Source: Buxus sempervirens (taxonomy: Eukaryota; Streptophyta; Magnoliopsida; Buxales; Buxaceae). From it: DNA of 64,000 nucleotides. Both the position numbers and the translations under genes were made by a program. This document shows positions 1 through 12,244 of this stretch, piece after piece; positions within the stretch are counted from its first letter, which is position 1, and the number at the start of each line of letters is the position of its first letter. The stretch is taken from positions 4,946,595 to 5,010,594 of the forward strand of contig OX387182.1 in assembly GCA_947561395.2 (NCBI GenBank). The letters run 5' to 3'. The notes beneath the pieces are model-generated. The model saw nothing but the letters and a program-made list of their open reading frames with translations, was not told where the DNA came from and ran no database searches.

Positions 1-155
1 TTTTAAGTGCGGTTTGGTCATGACCGCACTGAAAATGCGGTTCTGACCTTCTAGAAGCTGCCACGCGTTGCTAACTGGCAGATTCGCGTAGATTCGCACG
101 TTTTAAATTCCAACCGCACTTTAAGTGCGGTTCCTGCACTTTTAGTGCAATTCAA
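1..155 (+). repeat. Palindromic array upstream of LTR L1 promoter
   Basis: Several short imperfect palindromes built from ACCGCA...TGCGGT, for example ACCGCACTTTAAGTGCGGT near 113-132, lying just before the TATA box at 181. The same word recurs downstream at 1898-1985. Confidence 0.8.
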
Positions 156-180
156 GAGGGTTTGACAGGAAAATTTTGCT

Positions 181-188
181 TATAAATA
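181..188 (+). promoter_or_regulatory. TATA box of LTR L1
   Basis: TATAAATA preceded by GAAAATTTTGCT; the same context occurs in L7 (56647-56654) and, with CCTATAAATA, in L2 (5759-5766). Confidence 0.7.
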
Positions 189-1275
189 GGCCCCAGCAGC
201 CATTATTTGGAGGAGGCCTTTTGAACCCTGTCATTACCCTGCTGCTCTGGCAATCTGAAACCTCCCAGAAGCTTTGCCCACACATCTAAACTCTTTTTCA
301 TCCCCAAAATACCCTTGGATCCCCTTTTTTCTTCTTCTCCTCTCATTTCTATTTATAAAAGAGCAAGAGGAGGTGATTTTTGGGAACGAAGGAGACTTTG
401 AAGCTACTGTCCACCTTCACGGGAGGATCACAACACTTTTAGATAAAAGGTAACACCAAGGTGAGAAAGCTTGTGATATTTTGTTCGATATAAAGTAAAA
501 TAAAGTTCCTTTGATTTTATTTTTTTGAGTTACTCTGTATTTATCTCTTTTTATTCATCTCTAACCGTTTTGATTTTATTTTGCACGTTGTGGGAGTCCC
601 CATGGTAAGAGGGACTCCCCATACGAAGAAATGGGAGGAGAGTATGTCTTTACAGAAGAAAGGGATGTTTGAATAATCTTAGACCCCATTTGTATCTTGT
701 TAATTAATCTTTCAAAAGAGCGGTTTGTCCTCTTTTCTCCATCCGATGTATCCTTAAATCCCCCTTTCCCTTCATTTATGGTTTTGTTTGCTCCATTTTT
801 TCCTGTCATATGATTGATCATCGCATCATCATGTCATCCCACGCATAGAATAAGATAAAGCGAACATTTTTATTTCCCTTTGTTTATGACCTTAACATGT
901 TTGTACAGGTTGCATGTAAACACCATACACACACCCACGTACAACATCCAAGAGCATACTTAGGTGCTTGTCTTGTCATACATGCATATCACCATGAGTA
1001 GCTGTGAATGGTTTCTTGTTTAGCATACTTTCTTGTTTAGCATACTCAATAGACTATCTATATTGATTCCACATGCATTAAAAGTTGTATCAAGCATCAT
1101 GCATGTAATCTTCTTCATTTACTGTTTGATGAATTTTAAAACATCACTTGCACACACGATCATCATTGTTTTGCTTAATTCATATGTGTTTACGTGTGCT
1201 GATTTAAGGTATGTGTGGATAATGGATGAAGGTGGTTTGTTTTAAGCCAAATTTGAGCATTGATACCACTGTGAG

Positions 1276-1797
1276 TAGGGCTGGCAATGGTTCGAATATA
1301 TATCCGAATCCGATCCGAAATTACCGAATTCGGATATAGGATTTAGATCCACGGTTCGGATACGGATCTCGAATTTCGAATCCGAATTTTTTTGGATTCG
1401 GATTCGGATATACATGTACCGATCCGAAAAAGATCCGAATCGAAAAAGATCCGAACCAAAAACATACTTATAATATATATCAACTTAGCCCAGACCATGG
1501 TGCAACCATAAGTTAAAAGGGTTAAATCATCATTTGATCATTAGACACTTGGATTTGTGTTAAAATTTATAGTTAAATTTACTTTAATTGTTAAAATTGT
1601 TTTTTAAAGTTTCAGGTTCAAACAGGCTCGAATTCGGATTTAGGATCGGATATCGGATCGAATTCGGATTTCGGATATTCATTGAATTTCGAATTCGGAT
1701 TTAAGTATTAAAGATCCGTCGGATATCGGTAAACTTTTTTCAGATCGGATTCGGATCTTAGCAGATCCGTACCATATTCGACCGATTGCCACCCCTA
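1276..1797. mobile_element. Non-autonomous hAT-type MITE
   Basis: Starts TAGGGCTGGCAATGG and ends CCGATTGCCACCCCTA, so the ends are imperfect inverted repeats. Both sides carry the 8-bp duplication ACTGTGAG (1268-1275 and 1798-1805), the size expected for hAT. Interior rich in short forward and reverse GATCCGAAT-like repeats, as in the ends of the large hAT at 13023-20139. No coding capacity. The same insertion is in unit B (57733-58234), so it predates the duplication. Confidence 0.9.
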
Positions 1798-1897
1798 ACT
1801 GTGAGTCTATTCAGAGACCCACAGAAGATCACGAATGCCCTTGGGGAGAAGTCGAGTTGAATTTCGCGGCCATTTCGGACTTTTTTGGATTTTCGGA

Positions 1898-1985
1898 CCT
1901 GAACCGCATACTCAAAGCGGTTCGGGCAAAACTACACTTGTTCTGCGGTTGTGCCTTGACCACACAAGATGTGCGGTCAGTTCCC
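1898..1985 (+). repeat. Downstream palindromic array of LTR L1
   Basis: Repeats of ACCGCA / GCGGTT / TGCGGT / GTGCGGTC in about 90 bp, the same word as the array before the promoter. Confidence 0.7.
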
Positions 1986-2770
1986 AGAAACCACAAAAAT
2001 CCAATTTCTTTGACCCGGATCCATCCGACCCAATCCAAATTTAATCAAACTGAACCATTTGGGTCCTCGGGTCAACCCAAGCCCAATTTTTGAGACGTGG
2101 GCCCATTCGGGGTCCAATAATGCTTTGTGGGCCTTCCAATGGGGCCTAAATTCAATCCGGCCCAAACCAAGGCCCATTTTCAATAAACGGGCCCAAGGCC
2201 ATTTGGATATTTGCCCATGGGTCACAACCAAGCCCAAGGGGCCTTAAAAGATTTAACCCACTAATTTCTGTAAATATAATTGAATCTCAAATCAAATAAC
2301 CAAATCCAAAAAGGGTTACCCAATAACCCTAATGGGCCTTAGGTTTGACTGAAGCCCGGTATGGAATCCCATGGGCCTTCCAACGGGGCCCACATCCAAC
2401 TCACTTCACTGAAAAAGGATAAAAAGATAAAATCGATTAAATAAAGGGGGCTAACACCTTCAGCGGTCCCCACCAGACCAAATAAATTGCATACTGGCCT
2501 AGGAAATTGGGTGAGAATAATTTGACTCGAACCAGGGAGACCCGAGGGACCCATCAAACCGACGGGGCGGGCCAGGGTGTATTGGGACTTCCCTGGACAT
2601 AACTAAGAACTTAACCAGAATCTCTAATAAGCCACAGACTAGTAAAATTAGGCCTGGATAGGCACCCTTTGTGTCTGTCTGCATCTCTCAGGCAGTGGAG
2701 ATCCAAATGTCCCGAGGCACGCACGTCCCACGTGCGCCTCGCCCGTGTGAAATCAGGTGCGCACAACTTG

Positions 2771-3278
2771 AATGTACTTTGGGTAATACATGAGGGTACT
2801 TTAGGTGTACTTTGGGCATACAATGGGGGTACCTTGGGTAATACTTGAGTGTACTTTGGGTATACTTGAGAGGTTATTTAGGTATTCTTGGAAGATACTT
2901 AAGGTACAATAGAGAGGTACCTTGAGTATTCTTAAGAGTTACTTTAGGTATTCCTAGAGGATAAATTGGGTACACTTGGGAGGTACCTTGGGTAATACTT
3001 TAAAGGTACTTTAGGTACTCTTAACTCTAATTTTTCAGAATTTGATTTCCAATTCACTAGATCTAATTGAAGGATACCTTAGCCAGTTGTAATTTAGACA
3101 TAACACTAACTAAGCTTATCTTAATAACTTCAATAAAGTTTAATTTGATTTCCCTAAAGTTTCAATTATAATCTACATTTACCTCATCTTCATAATACAA
3201 TTACTTAATTAATCTAATAATCACGCTTTAGATAATTAATCTTAATAATGAAGATATAATCCGGGTCGGGGTTTTACA
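2771..3278 (-). mobile_element. Tail of older LTR E0 with GTACyTT tandem repeats
   Basis: From 2771 to about 3020 there are degenerate units of about 22 bp containing GGTACTTTGGGTAATAC-like sequence, then AT-rich DNA ending CGGGGTTTTACA at 3278. The matching stretch in unit B is 59178-59664, where it closes the long LTR E0 that begins at 45791. Read on the minus strand it starts TGTAAAACCCCGACC, a common plant LTR 5' end. No gene. Confidence 0.7.
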
Positions 3279-3665
3279 AGAAGAGTTCCCATGAGAGATT
3301 ATTTGATCACTCTGTCCCAATTTAATAAAATTTCGATCTTTCCCACAAATGGGTAGGTATACATCTACTTCCGTGTTGAAATGAATACAAAGACATATAT
3401 GATGTGAAGTGTGAAAAGAAGAGCTCACCAAGTTTGAAATATCATCTACTTTGTTATTAAATAAATTGGGCAAGAAGAGTTCCCATGAGAGATTTTTTGA
3501 TCGCTCTGTCCCAATTTAATAAAATTTCAGTCTTTCCCACAAATGAGTATGTATACATCTACTTCTGTGTTGAAATGAATACAAAGACATATATGATGTG
3601 AAGTGTGAAAGGAAGAGCTCGCCAAGTTTGAAATATCATCTACTTTGTTATTAAATAGATTGGGC
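3279..3665. repeat. Two tandem copies of a ~190-bp repeat
   Basis: The block starting AGAAGAGTTCCCATGAGAG and ending ATTGGGCA is present twice in succession (about 3279-3471 and 3472-3665). It is duplicated in unit B (59665-60057), and a partial copy lies left of E0 at about 45672-45790. Not coding. Confidence 0.85.
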
Positions 3666-3983
3666 AAGAAGAGTTTTAATGTTTATGTGCTTATGTATCA
3701 CTACAATTGTTAACGTTTGAGTTTATGTATAACTAGCAAATGTTAACGTTTTCACATGGAGGTTGATATTTCATTAGACCAATAGATTTTTAATAATTAA
3801 ATAAAAATGATTTTTTGTAAATTAATTATGTAATATTTGAAAGATATTTTCTTGAATTATTTTTCAAAGGCCACGAGAGTTTTATATTTATTTATGTTAT
3901 TGAAATTGATATTTAGAATTTAAAAGGTTTTTCTTAATTATTATTTTTAGGCCTTTTGCATTCATACCCCTATATTATAATAT
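3666..3983. other. AT-rich gene-free flank
   Basis: Low-complexity AT-rich DNA with no open frame of interest; it ends in the target duplication AATAT (3979-3983) of the gypsy element. Confidence 0.6.
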
Positions 3984-4969
3984 TGTTTACACCCTATACG
4001 AACCGACGAATAAGAGAAGAGCACGTGGCACCTATGTGGCTTACTTAGGCCATGTCATCAACACACGTAGGCTTTGTACAATTGGACAGGCCACGACAGC
4101 ATACGCATAAACCAAGAGTACAGTTAAAGCCACACAAGCAAATACGACAAAACCACATTCACAACTATCAGAAGATCGTGCCATCGGTCGTTCAAGAGTA
4201 ACCTATTTTAAGATCGTGGCCGAGCGGTTATCTTTCTGTAGTAGAAGACTAAAGACGGCCAACCGCCATGAAGATTGTGCAAGAGTAGGACGTTGAGCAA
4301 CCGTCAAGGATTGGCTATAAAAGACACAACTTCGAAGAACTTAGGGACACAATCCATCCAACCGCAACCGGTTATAATATTATTTTGATCATCCATGATC
4401 TTTATGCCCTCTCCTACACTGTAGTCAGAAGGATAAACTGAGACCTCTCTCACTGCTTCCAGTCGCAGTGACATCTTAGACCCCTCTTTACTCCGATTAA
4501 CACCAGAATCCTGCCACCGGAGAGTAAGTTGAGGCCGCCCCTGACTCGCAGTCGGTCCTGAGACTCGCTCTGATCACGCCAGGTGACTTGTGTATTTTCA
4601 GATAAGCAGCAATCCAAGGTGAACCCCCTGAATTGGCTTTGTTAACAGCTGCCCCCTTCCTCCTGTGCTTATACCCGATTACGGATATAAGACCAGGACA
4701 GGCCGGTCCTGCAAGCCCTGTCAGTTTTCTTTTTACTTTTTGTTTCCCTTTTGAGGATTATCTGTTGTCTCTTTCGGCCCGTCGGCCGATTTTATAATAA
4801 AGGATTTGTGTGCCATTTGTTGCTTTCACTTTCAAACACTTACAAGAACCCAAACGAAGACCGAACCCCTAGTCTTCATATCATCGCCTGACCGATTTTA
4901 TTACATGTGACTTGTAGTACGATTGAACCGATCCCAGTTTGGATTCGGAACAGGTGCCCGGGGTCAGGG
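3984..4969 (+). repeat. 5' LTR of gypsy element, main part
   Basis: Matches the 3' LTR (25011-26122) but lacks 26 bp present there near 25580-25605. It is cut by solo LTR L2 at 4969/4970 and resumes at 7430-7530 after the duplicated CAGGG. The rejoined length is 1087 bp against 1112 bp for the 3' LTR, the difference being the 26-bp gap plus one base of counting uncertainty. AATAAA-like sequence near 4796 is a possible polyadenylation signal. Confidence 0.93.
4316..4323 (+). promoter_or_regulatory. TATA box of gypsy 5' LTR
   Basis: GGCTATAAAAGACAC, identical at 25343-25350 in the 3' LTR and at 60703-60710 in the solo LTR of unit B. Confidence 0.75.
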
Positions 4970-5521
4970 TGTTAGCACCTGATTTTTGCACCCCCAAAAA
5001 TGCAGAAAATAAAAATTTCAATTAAAAAGTCAAACCTTGAGGGGCTTGAAAATTGATTTTTTAATTCAAAGAGAATTGGCCATCAAACTTCCTCTCATTG
5101 AAAAGAGCATTTCGACACGGTTCTAACGCAACTGAGTTTGCCAGAATCAGGGTCCGGATGAGGAAGTTATGAGCCGGTCAAAATTTTGGGGAAGCAAAAG
5201 TTGACTTTTTGCTCGACCCCAATTCAGCTGCCAAACTTGATCCCAATGGATAGGTGGTTCCGAGCCGGTTCCAGTGACACCAAATTTGCTGAAATCGGAC
5301 ATCGAACGGAAAAGTAATAGGCAGTTGAAGTTTCAAGAAAGCTGCCCATGTGGCAAAACAGCAGCAAGAAGCAGAATAGATGAATTAAATAAATAAACAA
5401 AATATTTTTTAATAATATTTTAATAAAAGAATCTCGTTTTATAATATAATAATCAAAAAATCGGATAAAATCTTTAAATAAATCAAATTTAATAAAGCAT
5501 TTGAAATCCAACATTTTAACA

Positions 5522-5748
5522 ATGTGCTGGACCGTATTTGAAGTACGGGTGAGGCATGCCCGTATTTCAAATACGGGTAAGCTTCTAGAAGGGGACGCGT
5601 GTCGCTGTACGGCGGGATACGCGTCCCGTACGGCCGATTCTGCGAGATTTGAAAATGTGCGTTTTTCGCCCGTACTTGAAGTACGGGCAAGGCACGCTCG
5701 TACTTGAAGTACGGGCAAGGCATGCCCGTACTTCAAATACGGGCACGA
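5522..5748 (+). repeat. Palindromic array upstream of LTR L2 promoter
   Basis: At least five palindromes of the form CCCGTACTTGAAGTACGGG or CCCGTATTTCAAATACGGG, some joined by CAAGGCATG. The last ends about 10 bp before the TATA box. The 12-mer GGCATGCCCGTA (5719-5730) is repeated in the downstream array. Confidence 0.88.
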
Positions 5749-5758
5749 AAATTTTGCC

Positions 5759-5766
5759 TATAAATA
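5759..5766 (+). promoter_or_regulatory. TATA box of LTR L2
   Basis: TATAAATA after GAAAATTTTGCC, in the same context as the L1 and L7 boxes. Confidence 0.7.
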
Positions 5767-6549
5767 GAGAGGCCACCCCCTCATTTCAGCAAGCCTTTCT
5801 CTTGGCCGAAACCCACTTCCTCTAGGTGTTTTTCAGGACCAAACTCTACCCAATTGTCACCATGCCCAATACCCAAAATACCCCATCCTACTTAAACCAT
5901 GCCTAATCCCTCTCTTTTAGCCTTCATTCAATTCCACCTCAACAAACCTCTTTCAAAATCATCCTAAGAAAACTCGGAGGACGCGGAAGCACTGCCAAAA
6001 TCTTTGGAGGACCTCAATATCATCTAAACAAAGAAATAAGAGTGTGGTAATGTTTCTTTTAACTTCTATTTCAGTACATACATAAACTTCTTTATTTAAA
6101 GAGTGTTAAATTTTATTGCTTTATTACATTGTCTACTAACCCTTTTGTTTATTGTTGATAAGATTCCTCTATGCGAATTTGAATGTCCATATGAAAAGAG
6201 AAAGAGGAAATTCAAAAGAAAGAATGAAATTGTCATAAGATCCATCCTATGGGTCCATTTGAAAATGCAAGAGAAATTTATCCAATTTAGATCATCCCCT
6301 GTAATCTCCCCTATTCCTCCCTTTGAGAACAGCCATGAATGATTAAGAAGAAGGTTTTTTTTCCCCGGTGAAACATAAAGGAAGAAGAAATGGCTTTTTA
6401 AGCCAAATGGAGCAAATGAAGAGTCATGAAGGCCATGAAGAACCCGACGGAAGACGCCGGACGTCCCAGAAAATTAACCAAGTTGATCCCAAGCAAAATC
6501 GGCACCAGAAATGCAAAATTGGCCGCGTCCGTAAACTCAGAGCGGTCCA

Positions 6550-6633
6550 GGCATGCCCGTAGTTAATCTACGGTCTGGCCTGAACCGTATTAAAATTACG
6601 GTTCTGACCAGACCGTGAATTAAATACGGTCAC
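6550..6633 (+). repeat. Downstream palindromic array of LTR L2
   Basis: Starts with GGCATGCCCGTA (6550-6561), then TACGG, ACCGTAT, ATTACGGT, GACCGT and ATACGGTC. It aligns with the L4 array at 46828-46930, but with CGTA/TACG wherever L4 has CGCA/TGCG. Confidence 0.82.
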
Positions 6634-7530
6634 TCGATAAAGTAACTTAAAAAACCATTTTTTCGACCCGGTTGGACCTACTCCGACCCATTTTTGTATA
6701 ATCTGAACCAATTGGGCTTCTTGGACTTTTCCAAGCCCATTTTGAGACTGTGGGCTTAAGTGGGCCCACCAAGGCTTCGTGGACCCTCCAATGGGGCCCA
6801 CATCCCGTCTGGCCCAACCAAAGCCCGTTTTGATAAATGGGCTAAGGCCACTTGATTATATTACCCTTGGGCCAAATCCAAGCCCAGAGGGCCCTAAAAA
6901 ACTTCAACCCGCTAACTTTGTGAATATTCAATAAATCTTTAAACCAAACAGCCAAAATCCAATAAAGGGTTACCCAATAACCCAAATTGGGCCATGGGCT
7001 TGACTAAAGCCCAACACGGATTCCATTGGGCCCTCCAACAGGGCCCATACCAGACCCACTTCATTACTTAATAAAAAGATAAAATCAAATAAAAGGGGAA
7101 CCTACACCATCAATGGTCCCCACTCAGACCAAATCAGTGTGCATGATGGTCTAGGAAGGGTGAAAATTAAGTTGACTCAAGACCGAGGAGACCCACGGGA
7201 CCTGTCAATCGACAGGGCGGGCTAGGGTGTCTTCGGGCTTCTCTAGACGTAACCGAGAACTTACTCAGATCTCTAATAAAGCCACATACCAGAAAATTAG
7301 GCCCGGATAGGTGCCATTTTGTGTCTGCCTGCACCTCTCAGGCAATGGCGACTCCAAAACAGTCCCGAGGCGAGCATCACTTTGCATGCACCTCGTCGTG
7401 CGGCCCGAAATTGGGGTGCGCACACAGGGCTCGATCCGAAATCATTGTATCAAACGATACTGGCACGCTCGCGTAGAGACACATCATCAACACCGACACG
7501 TGTCCACACCGGCCCAATTTCGGAGCAACA

Positions 7531-7557
7531 TCCCTTTTTGGCACACCCGGTGGGACC
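7531..7557 (+). other. Start of gypsy internal region, probable primer-binding area
   Basis: Immediately after the 5' LTR end (GAGCAACA, 7530) comes TCCCTTTTTGGCACACCCGG. Plant gypsy elements hold the tRNA primer-binding site here; the tRNA was not identified. Confidence 0.45.
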
Positions 7558-7579
7558 ATTAGTCTTTGAAAGAGCACTA

Positions 7580-10067
7580 ATGGCGGCAAGAAGAAGTACT
7601 CGACATGCTGAAAATGCAACGCCAGAGGAACTTGCCGAATCTCAGGTAAATCCTCTTTATGCTTCAGAAGTCCCGGAAGAAGGACCTTCGAGTTCTCAGC
7701 CGGATCTTAATGAACAACTTATCCAGGCCATACAAGGTCTTAGCCAGCAAATGGCAGGCTTTGGTCAGGGTTTTAACAAAATTTCTTCCAATAATGGTAG
7801 AATCTTAGCAGTATCGCAGGAAGGATTCTCCACAATGGCGAGACCGGCAATAATGGCCGAACTAGCCGAGACATCGGTCGCTGGTTCAAATGATCATGAA
7901 AGGATAAATATCCCAAAGCAGCCACCACCTATAAACTTAGGCGGTAACGGCCGAAATGAGACGGCTAACGTCGCTGCTGCTAGAGGAGAAATACCTCCTG
8001 CTATCCCAATTCCTCCTAATGTGCCTCTGGCCGAATTACGCCCTGGAGGGCAAAGGGAGGTCCAGGAGAACCATAGAGAGGACATCGGCGTAAGGAATAT
8101 GGCCATGAACCATAATTACATTCAGAATGTGATTCAAGAAATGATCGGAGATCAATATCACCGACGAATGACTAGGCCAGTATATCGTAAACCTTACCCG
8201 GCCTGGATTGACCAGCAATTTGAATTTCCTAGGGGATACAAAATTCCTGAATTCACTTTGTTTTCAGGAGAAGGCCAACAATCTACCATTGAACATATTG
8301 GCCGATTTACGGTTCAATATGGAGAGGCTACTGGTAATGATTTTCTCAGACTCAGATTATTTGGAAATTCATTAACCGGATAGGCCTTTACATGGTACAT
8401 TACGTTGCCAGCTAATTCCGTTACAAATTGGGCGATGATGGAAGAAAATTTTCACTCCCAATTTTATCGAACGGAACCCGAAGTCACCATGGTTGATCTT
8501 GCTCAGTTGAGACAACAACCAGGGGAATCGGCCGATAAATATATCGCTCGATTCAAATATATGAAGAACAAATGCCGAATTCTTTTACCAGAATCGGAGT
8601 TTACAAATCTAGCTTTAAACGGTCTACACTTTGAACTCCAAAAGAAGTTCGAAGGTGAACAGTTTGAAGACTTATTTGAGTTGTCGGCCAGAGCCGCCAA
8701 GTATGAATGGCTGTTACAGGAAGACAACGAACAGAAAACCTCATCTTACGGGTCGTATTACAGGGACCCGAATTTTGAGTACAGAATGGTAGAGGTCGTG
8801 GGAAAACAATCAATTACCTGTCCGATTCTTATCCGAAAAACCAAGGATAAAGAAGAAACGAAAGAAACAAATACCTTCAGCCGAAATTACTCTTTCAATA
8901 TTCAAAAAACGGCTGAGATATTTGAATATCTTTTAAAACAGGGATTTTTCAGACTAACCAAAGACCACCCTCTTATACCGGCTAGTGTAGCGGCCAAGGG
9001 TAAAACGTGTAAATGGCACGGCATGAAGACTCATGAAACTAATGAGTGTACTGTGCTTCGAAATGTGATACAGGAAAATATTGATAAAGGACTCCTGAAG
9101 TTCGCCGAGACAGACAAGGAAAAGATGCAGGTTGACACACAACCGTTTCCTAAAGAAGTATCAGCGAACATGGTCACCATTGGTTTGCCTAAACGCACTC
9201 CAACCGTTAAAATCGACCTAGACGGATCTTCCTCAAAAAATTTGGGAAAACAAATACCACCGGTTCAAAGCCAATTGAACTTACAACCAAGAAACTATTG
9301 GAGGTATCCGCCTACTCAAGGTCGATCGTGGCGACAGGAAAGAAGAGGTGAAATTTGGGGAGAATGGTGGCATAAGTCCAGGCGCGAATCCAACAGGGAA
9401 GACAACAGAAAGCAAGTCCTCGGCGAGATGTTAGAAAAGAAATTGACTGCAATTTCTTCCGAGTTCTCCTCCACCCGAGTTGCAGCCACAAAGCGACTGG
9501 AAACGGTTGCCAAATCATCCGAGGGTTCATCCTCTAAACAAGATATACAGAGTAAACTCCCGGAGAAAATAGAAGTATCACCAGGCGAACTCTGTTACAA
9601 TTGCAAACAAAAGGTGATATTAGAATATCAACATACGCAACGTAACAAAGGGAAACTTCTAGAGTACGAAGATACACGCCCCACTCAGGGGGGCAAAAGG
9701 CCATTTTACTTGGCTTCTGGAAGACGAGTACATTCGCCGCCAAGGTCGGCGGGTCCATATAGTGCAGCTCTGGAAAGCGGTTATATGACTTATGAGCAAT
9801 ACATGATGGTAAACAAGGGCAAGCCCAGGATGGTAAAACCACCTATTATTAGAAATGGCCATTGGAAAAAGTTAACTCATCCTAAGTTCCCTTTCCATTC
9901 ACAAGCAAATGTCGCGGAATTAACCAGAACGCAAAAGCAACGCTGGTAGCGACAACAAGCTAAAAGACGATACCAAGAACAAAGTACTGGATCTTCGGAG
10001 CCGTATTGGTCATCCAGGTTTGCTGCCAAAAGAAGCACCCCCAAATCACAAAAGCTCCAGAAGAGCC
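7580..10067 (+). pseudogene. gag: Gypsy gag (broken by two stops and an insertion)
   Basis: The start ATG at 7580 opens MAARRSTRH and a Gln/Asn-rich N-terminus. A retrotransposon gag core follows, with FSGEGQQSTIEHI near 8260 and FHSQFYRTEPEVTMVDLAQL near 8450, then a basic, Arg/Lys-rich C-terminal part. A TAG at 8381-8383 lies inside the gag core between LTG and AFTWY, and a second TAG is at 9947-9949; the reading frame is unchanged across both. At 10067/10068 solo LTR L3 interrupts the frame, which resumes in phase at 20351. No clear CCHC zinc knuckle; only a single CYNCK remnant near 9592. The protein packaged element RNA in particles; this copy cannot. Confidence 0.88.
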
Positions 10068-11185
10068 TGAGCGCACCTGACTTCGGTGGTTGCACTGGGT
10101 AAAAATGGGAATTTAGAGTCGCCACCGCCTGATGGGGTGCAGGCGGACACCTGGGTGCCTAGATTTTCTATTAGATTGGTCTGCGGCTTAGAGATTCTAA
10201 GTAAGTTCTCGGTTGCGGTCTGGGGAAGTCCGTAGACACCCCAGTCCACCTCGTCAAGTGATGGGTCCCATAGGTTTCCCTGGTTTGAGTCAACTTTTGG
10301 TCTCTCACTCACCCGATTCCTATTCCAGCATTCAATTTTGGTTTAAGTCTGGCGAGACCACCAAAGTGGTGTGGGTCCCTTTACTTGGTTTTATCTTCTT
10401 TAGTTAGAATGATCTGGGTCTGGTGGGGTGGGCCCCGTTGGAAGGCCCACGGTATCCCTTGGTGGGCCAAGTGTGGCCCACATGTTCCTTGATGGGCCAA
10501 TTGTGGCCCTTTGGACTTTGGTTCAATTTGAATTGATTTTATTTTGAAGTTCAAGTTGGGTTATTAAGTTATTTCCATGCAAGATGGGCCGAATTGCTTT
10601 GCGGGCCCGTGAGTGGGCCACACAATGGTAGCCAAGTGATTCATTGAGTTTATCTTGCTTAGGTTTCCAAAATGGGCCAGGCCTTGGGCTTGGGGGCCCT
10701 TTACCTGGGCTTGGGTTTGAAGGCCCAAGACTTCCTTAGTTAGGGTTTTAAAACCCTATCCTGGTCTGGTTCAATGGGCTTGGTGGGCCCAACAGGCCCG
10801 GCCCGTGGTCTCGGCCAAACCACAACCTAATTTAAGCATGCATGGCCCACATAGGGCTTGGGTGGGCCTCAAGTGGTCTGGCTTGCCCAGTTCCTTTGCT
10901 AATCTTATTTTAGTGCAATTCAATGGTTCGGGCTGGGGTGGGCCCCGTTGGAAGGCCCACTGGAAATCAAGTCAGATCGAGTGGTCTGGGTCCCATGTTG
11001 GGTTCCCGAGTGACCCGGAAACCCTATTGGCATGTTTGGTTCGGTTTGAGAATGTCACCCCACTGTCAACAAAGATTACAGAATATGCAGAAGTCATGAA
11101 ATACCCAAAATATACGAAAATCACATACACTGGGTCCAAGGGGTAGTTTCGGAATTTTAAAAATATAGGCAATTCGTCCTTAAAA

Positions 11186-11584
11186 GGGTATGCGCCGACC
11201 TCCGGGCGCTAGGCGCGAGGTCAGCGCGAAGTGGGCGGACCGAAAACAGCGAAAAAGCACCTGCGGGCAATGTGGGCGCGAGGTGAGCGCACCCAAAAAA
11301 AAGAAGTAGGCGCGAGGTGAGCGCACCCAAAAATGAAGTGGGCGCGAGCTGAGCGCACCCAAAAATGAAGTGGGCGCGAGCTGAGCGCACCCAAAAATGA
11401 AGTGGGCGCGAGCTGAGCGCACCCAAAATGAAGTGGGCGCGAGCTGAGCGCACCCAAAAATAAGTGAGCACGAGCTGAGCGCACCCAAAAATAAGTGAGC
11501 GCGAGCTGAGCGCATCCAAAAAAGGAAGTGGGCGCGAGTTCAGTGCACCCAAAAAGGAAGTGGGCGCGAGCTCAGCGCATACCC
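11186..11584 (-). repeat. GC-rich 32-bp tandem array in LTR L3
   Basis: About ten units of GTGGGCGCGAGCTGAGCGCA followed by CCCAAAAATGAA, length about 32 bp with small changes. The array is bounded by GGGTATGCGC (11186-11195) and its reverse complement GCGCATACCC (11575-11584). The second word also closes the promoter-side palindrome at 12285-12294. Long minus-strand frames across the array are by-products of the repeat. Confidence 0.88.
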
Positions 11585-12227
11585 TGATTTTCTGTTTTTT
11601 CTTTCAAACTCCATTTTTAACTAGTTTTTAAGCTCTGCAACTGCTTTCTGGGGATCCTTAGACCCCCTGAAGACCTCTAAACACAATTTGAAATTAATCT
11701 AACCTAACATATCCTCACCACTCATCACTCAAATCTCTCTGCAAACTTACAAATCCGAAACAAAACATTAACAGAACATACAAAGAAGGGAACTGGGGGC
11801 TTTATCGGGGTACATGAGATCGGAGGAGGTGATCATGGGAACAGACTCCCACCTTCGAATCAAACAAGCAAGAACAAAAAATGACATGCTAAAATGGGAA
11901 ATATGCTCGATTTATACATGTTAAAACAATAACAGAGAGAAAGAGTTCACCTTGGTTCCAAACCTTTGTAGAGCAAGCTGGAGGGTTCCTTGGAGCTCAC
12001 GAGCTGCTGCCGGAGCCTCCTTCTTCTCACACCAACAGCACAACCTCCTTCGGGTTCGTCGAGGAAGGAGAGGAAGGGAGAGGCCAAGTCGAGAGGAAGA
12101 GAGAGGCCAAGTGTGTTTGGTTTTTTTTCTTTCGGGAAGATGGTGGTCAAGACCACCTTAAAAATGCCGAACTTAAAAATCCTAACCAAAAAAACCTCGA
12201 ACCCCTCTGCATGAAGTCTCGTGCAGC

Positions 12228-12234
12228 TTTTATA
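12228..12234 (-). promoter_or_regulatory. TATA box of LTR L3
   Basis: Minus strand CTATAAAAGCTGC, between the palindrome at 12245-12298 and the 5' leader side. Confidence 0.6.
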
Positions 12235-12244
12235 GGAGCGAAAA

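Larger units (their letters stand above)
1..2765 (+). mobile_element. Long solo LTR L1 (left end outside window)
   Basis: Right-hand part of an LTR that ends GGTGCGCACA at 2765 and is followed by ACTTG (2766-2770). The same copy in unit B (L7, 55889-59172) is complete and flanked on both sides by ACTTG, so this is an LTR standing alone, not part of a full element. TATA box at 181-188, palindromic arrays at 1-155 and 1898-1985, and a hAT-type MITE at 1276-1797. No coding sequence is visible; small open frames here are not conserved proteins. The conserved gcgactcc-like segment and the GGTGCGCACA end match LTRs L2 and L5. Confidence 0.88.
4970..7424 (+). mobile_element. Long solo LTR L2 inside the gypsy 5' LTR
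   Basis: Begins TGTTAGCACCTGATTTTTGC and ends GGTGCGCACA, with CAGGG duplicated at 4965-4969 and 7425-7429. One LTR only, 2455 bp, no internal region, so a solo LTR. It contains a unit with GAGTTTGCCAGAATC near 5130 that recurs in L3, L4, L5 and L7, palindromes at 5522-5748, a TATA box at 5759-5766, a second array at 6550-6633 and a gcgactcc segment near 7348. Absent from the solo LTR of unit B, where recombination removed the element interior. The open frame at 5224-5736 on the minus strand follows the palindromes and is not considered a gene. Confidence 0.95.

Noticed and set aside
5224-5736. 170-codon minus-strand ORF
   Set aside because: Lies across the palindromic array of solo LTR L2; the peptide repeats VRACLARTS because the DNA repeats. 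No family.
7319-7579. Upstream extension of the gag frame
   Set aside because: This part lies in LTR L2, the rest of the 5' LTR and the leader; the ATG at 7580 follows the LTR end and fits the gag N-terminus.
11157-11552. Minus-strand ORFs up to 131 codons with GALSSRPLHF-type repeats
   Set aside because: By-product of the 32-bp GC-rich array in LTR L3; open in several frames at once.
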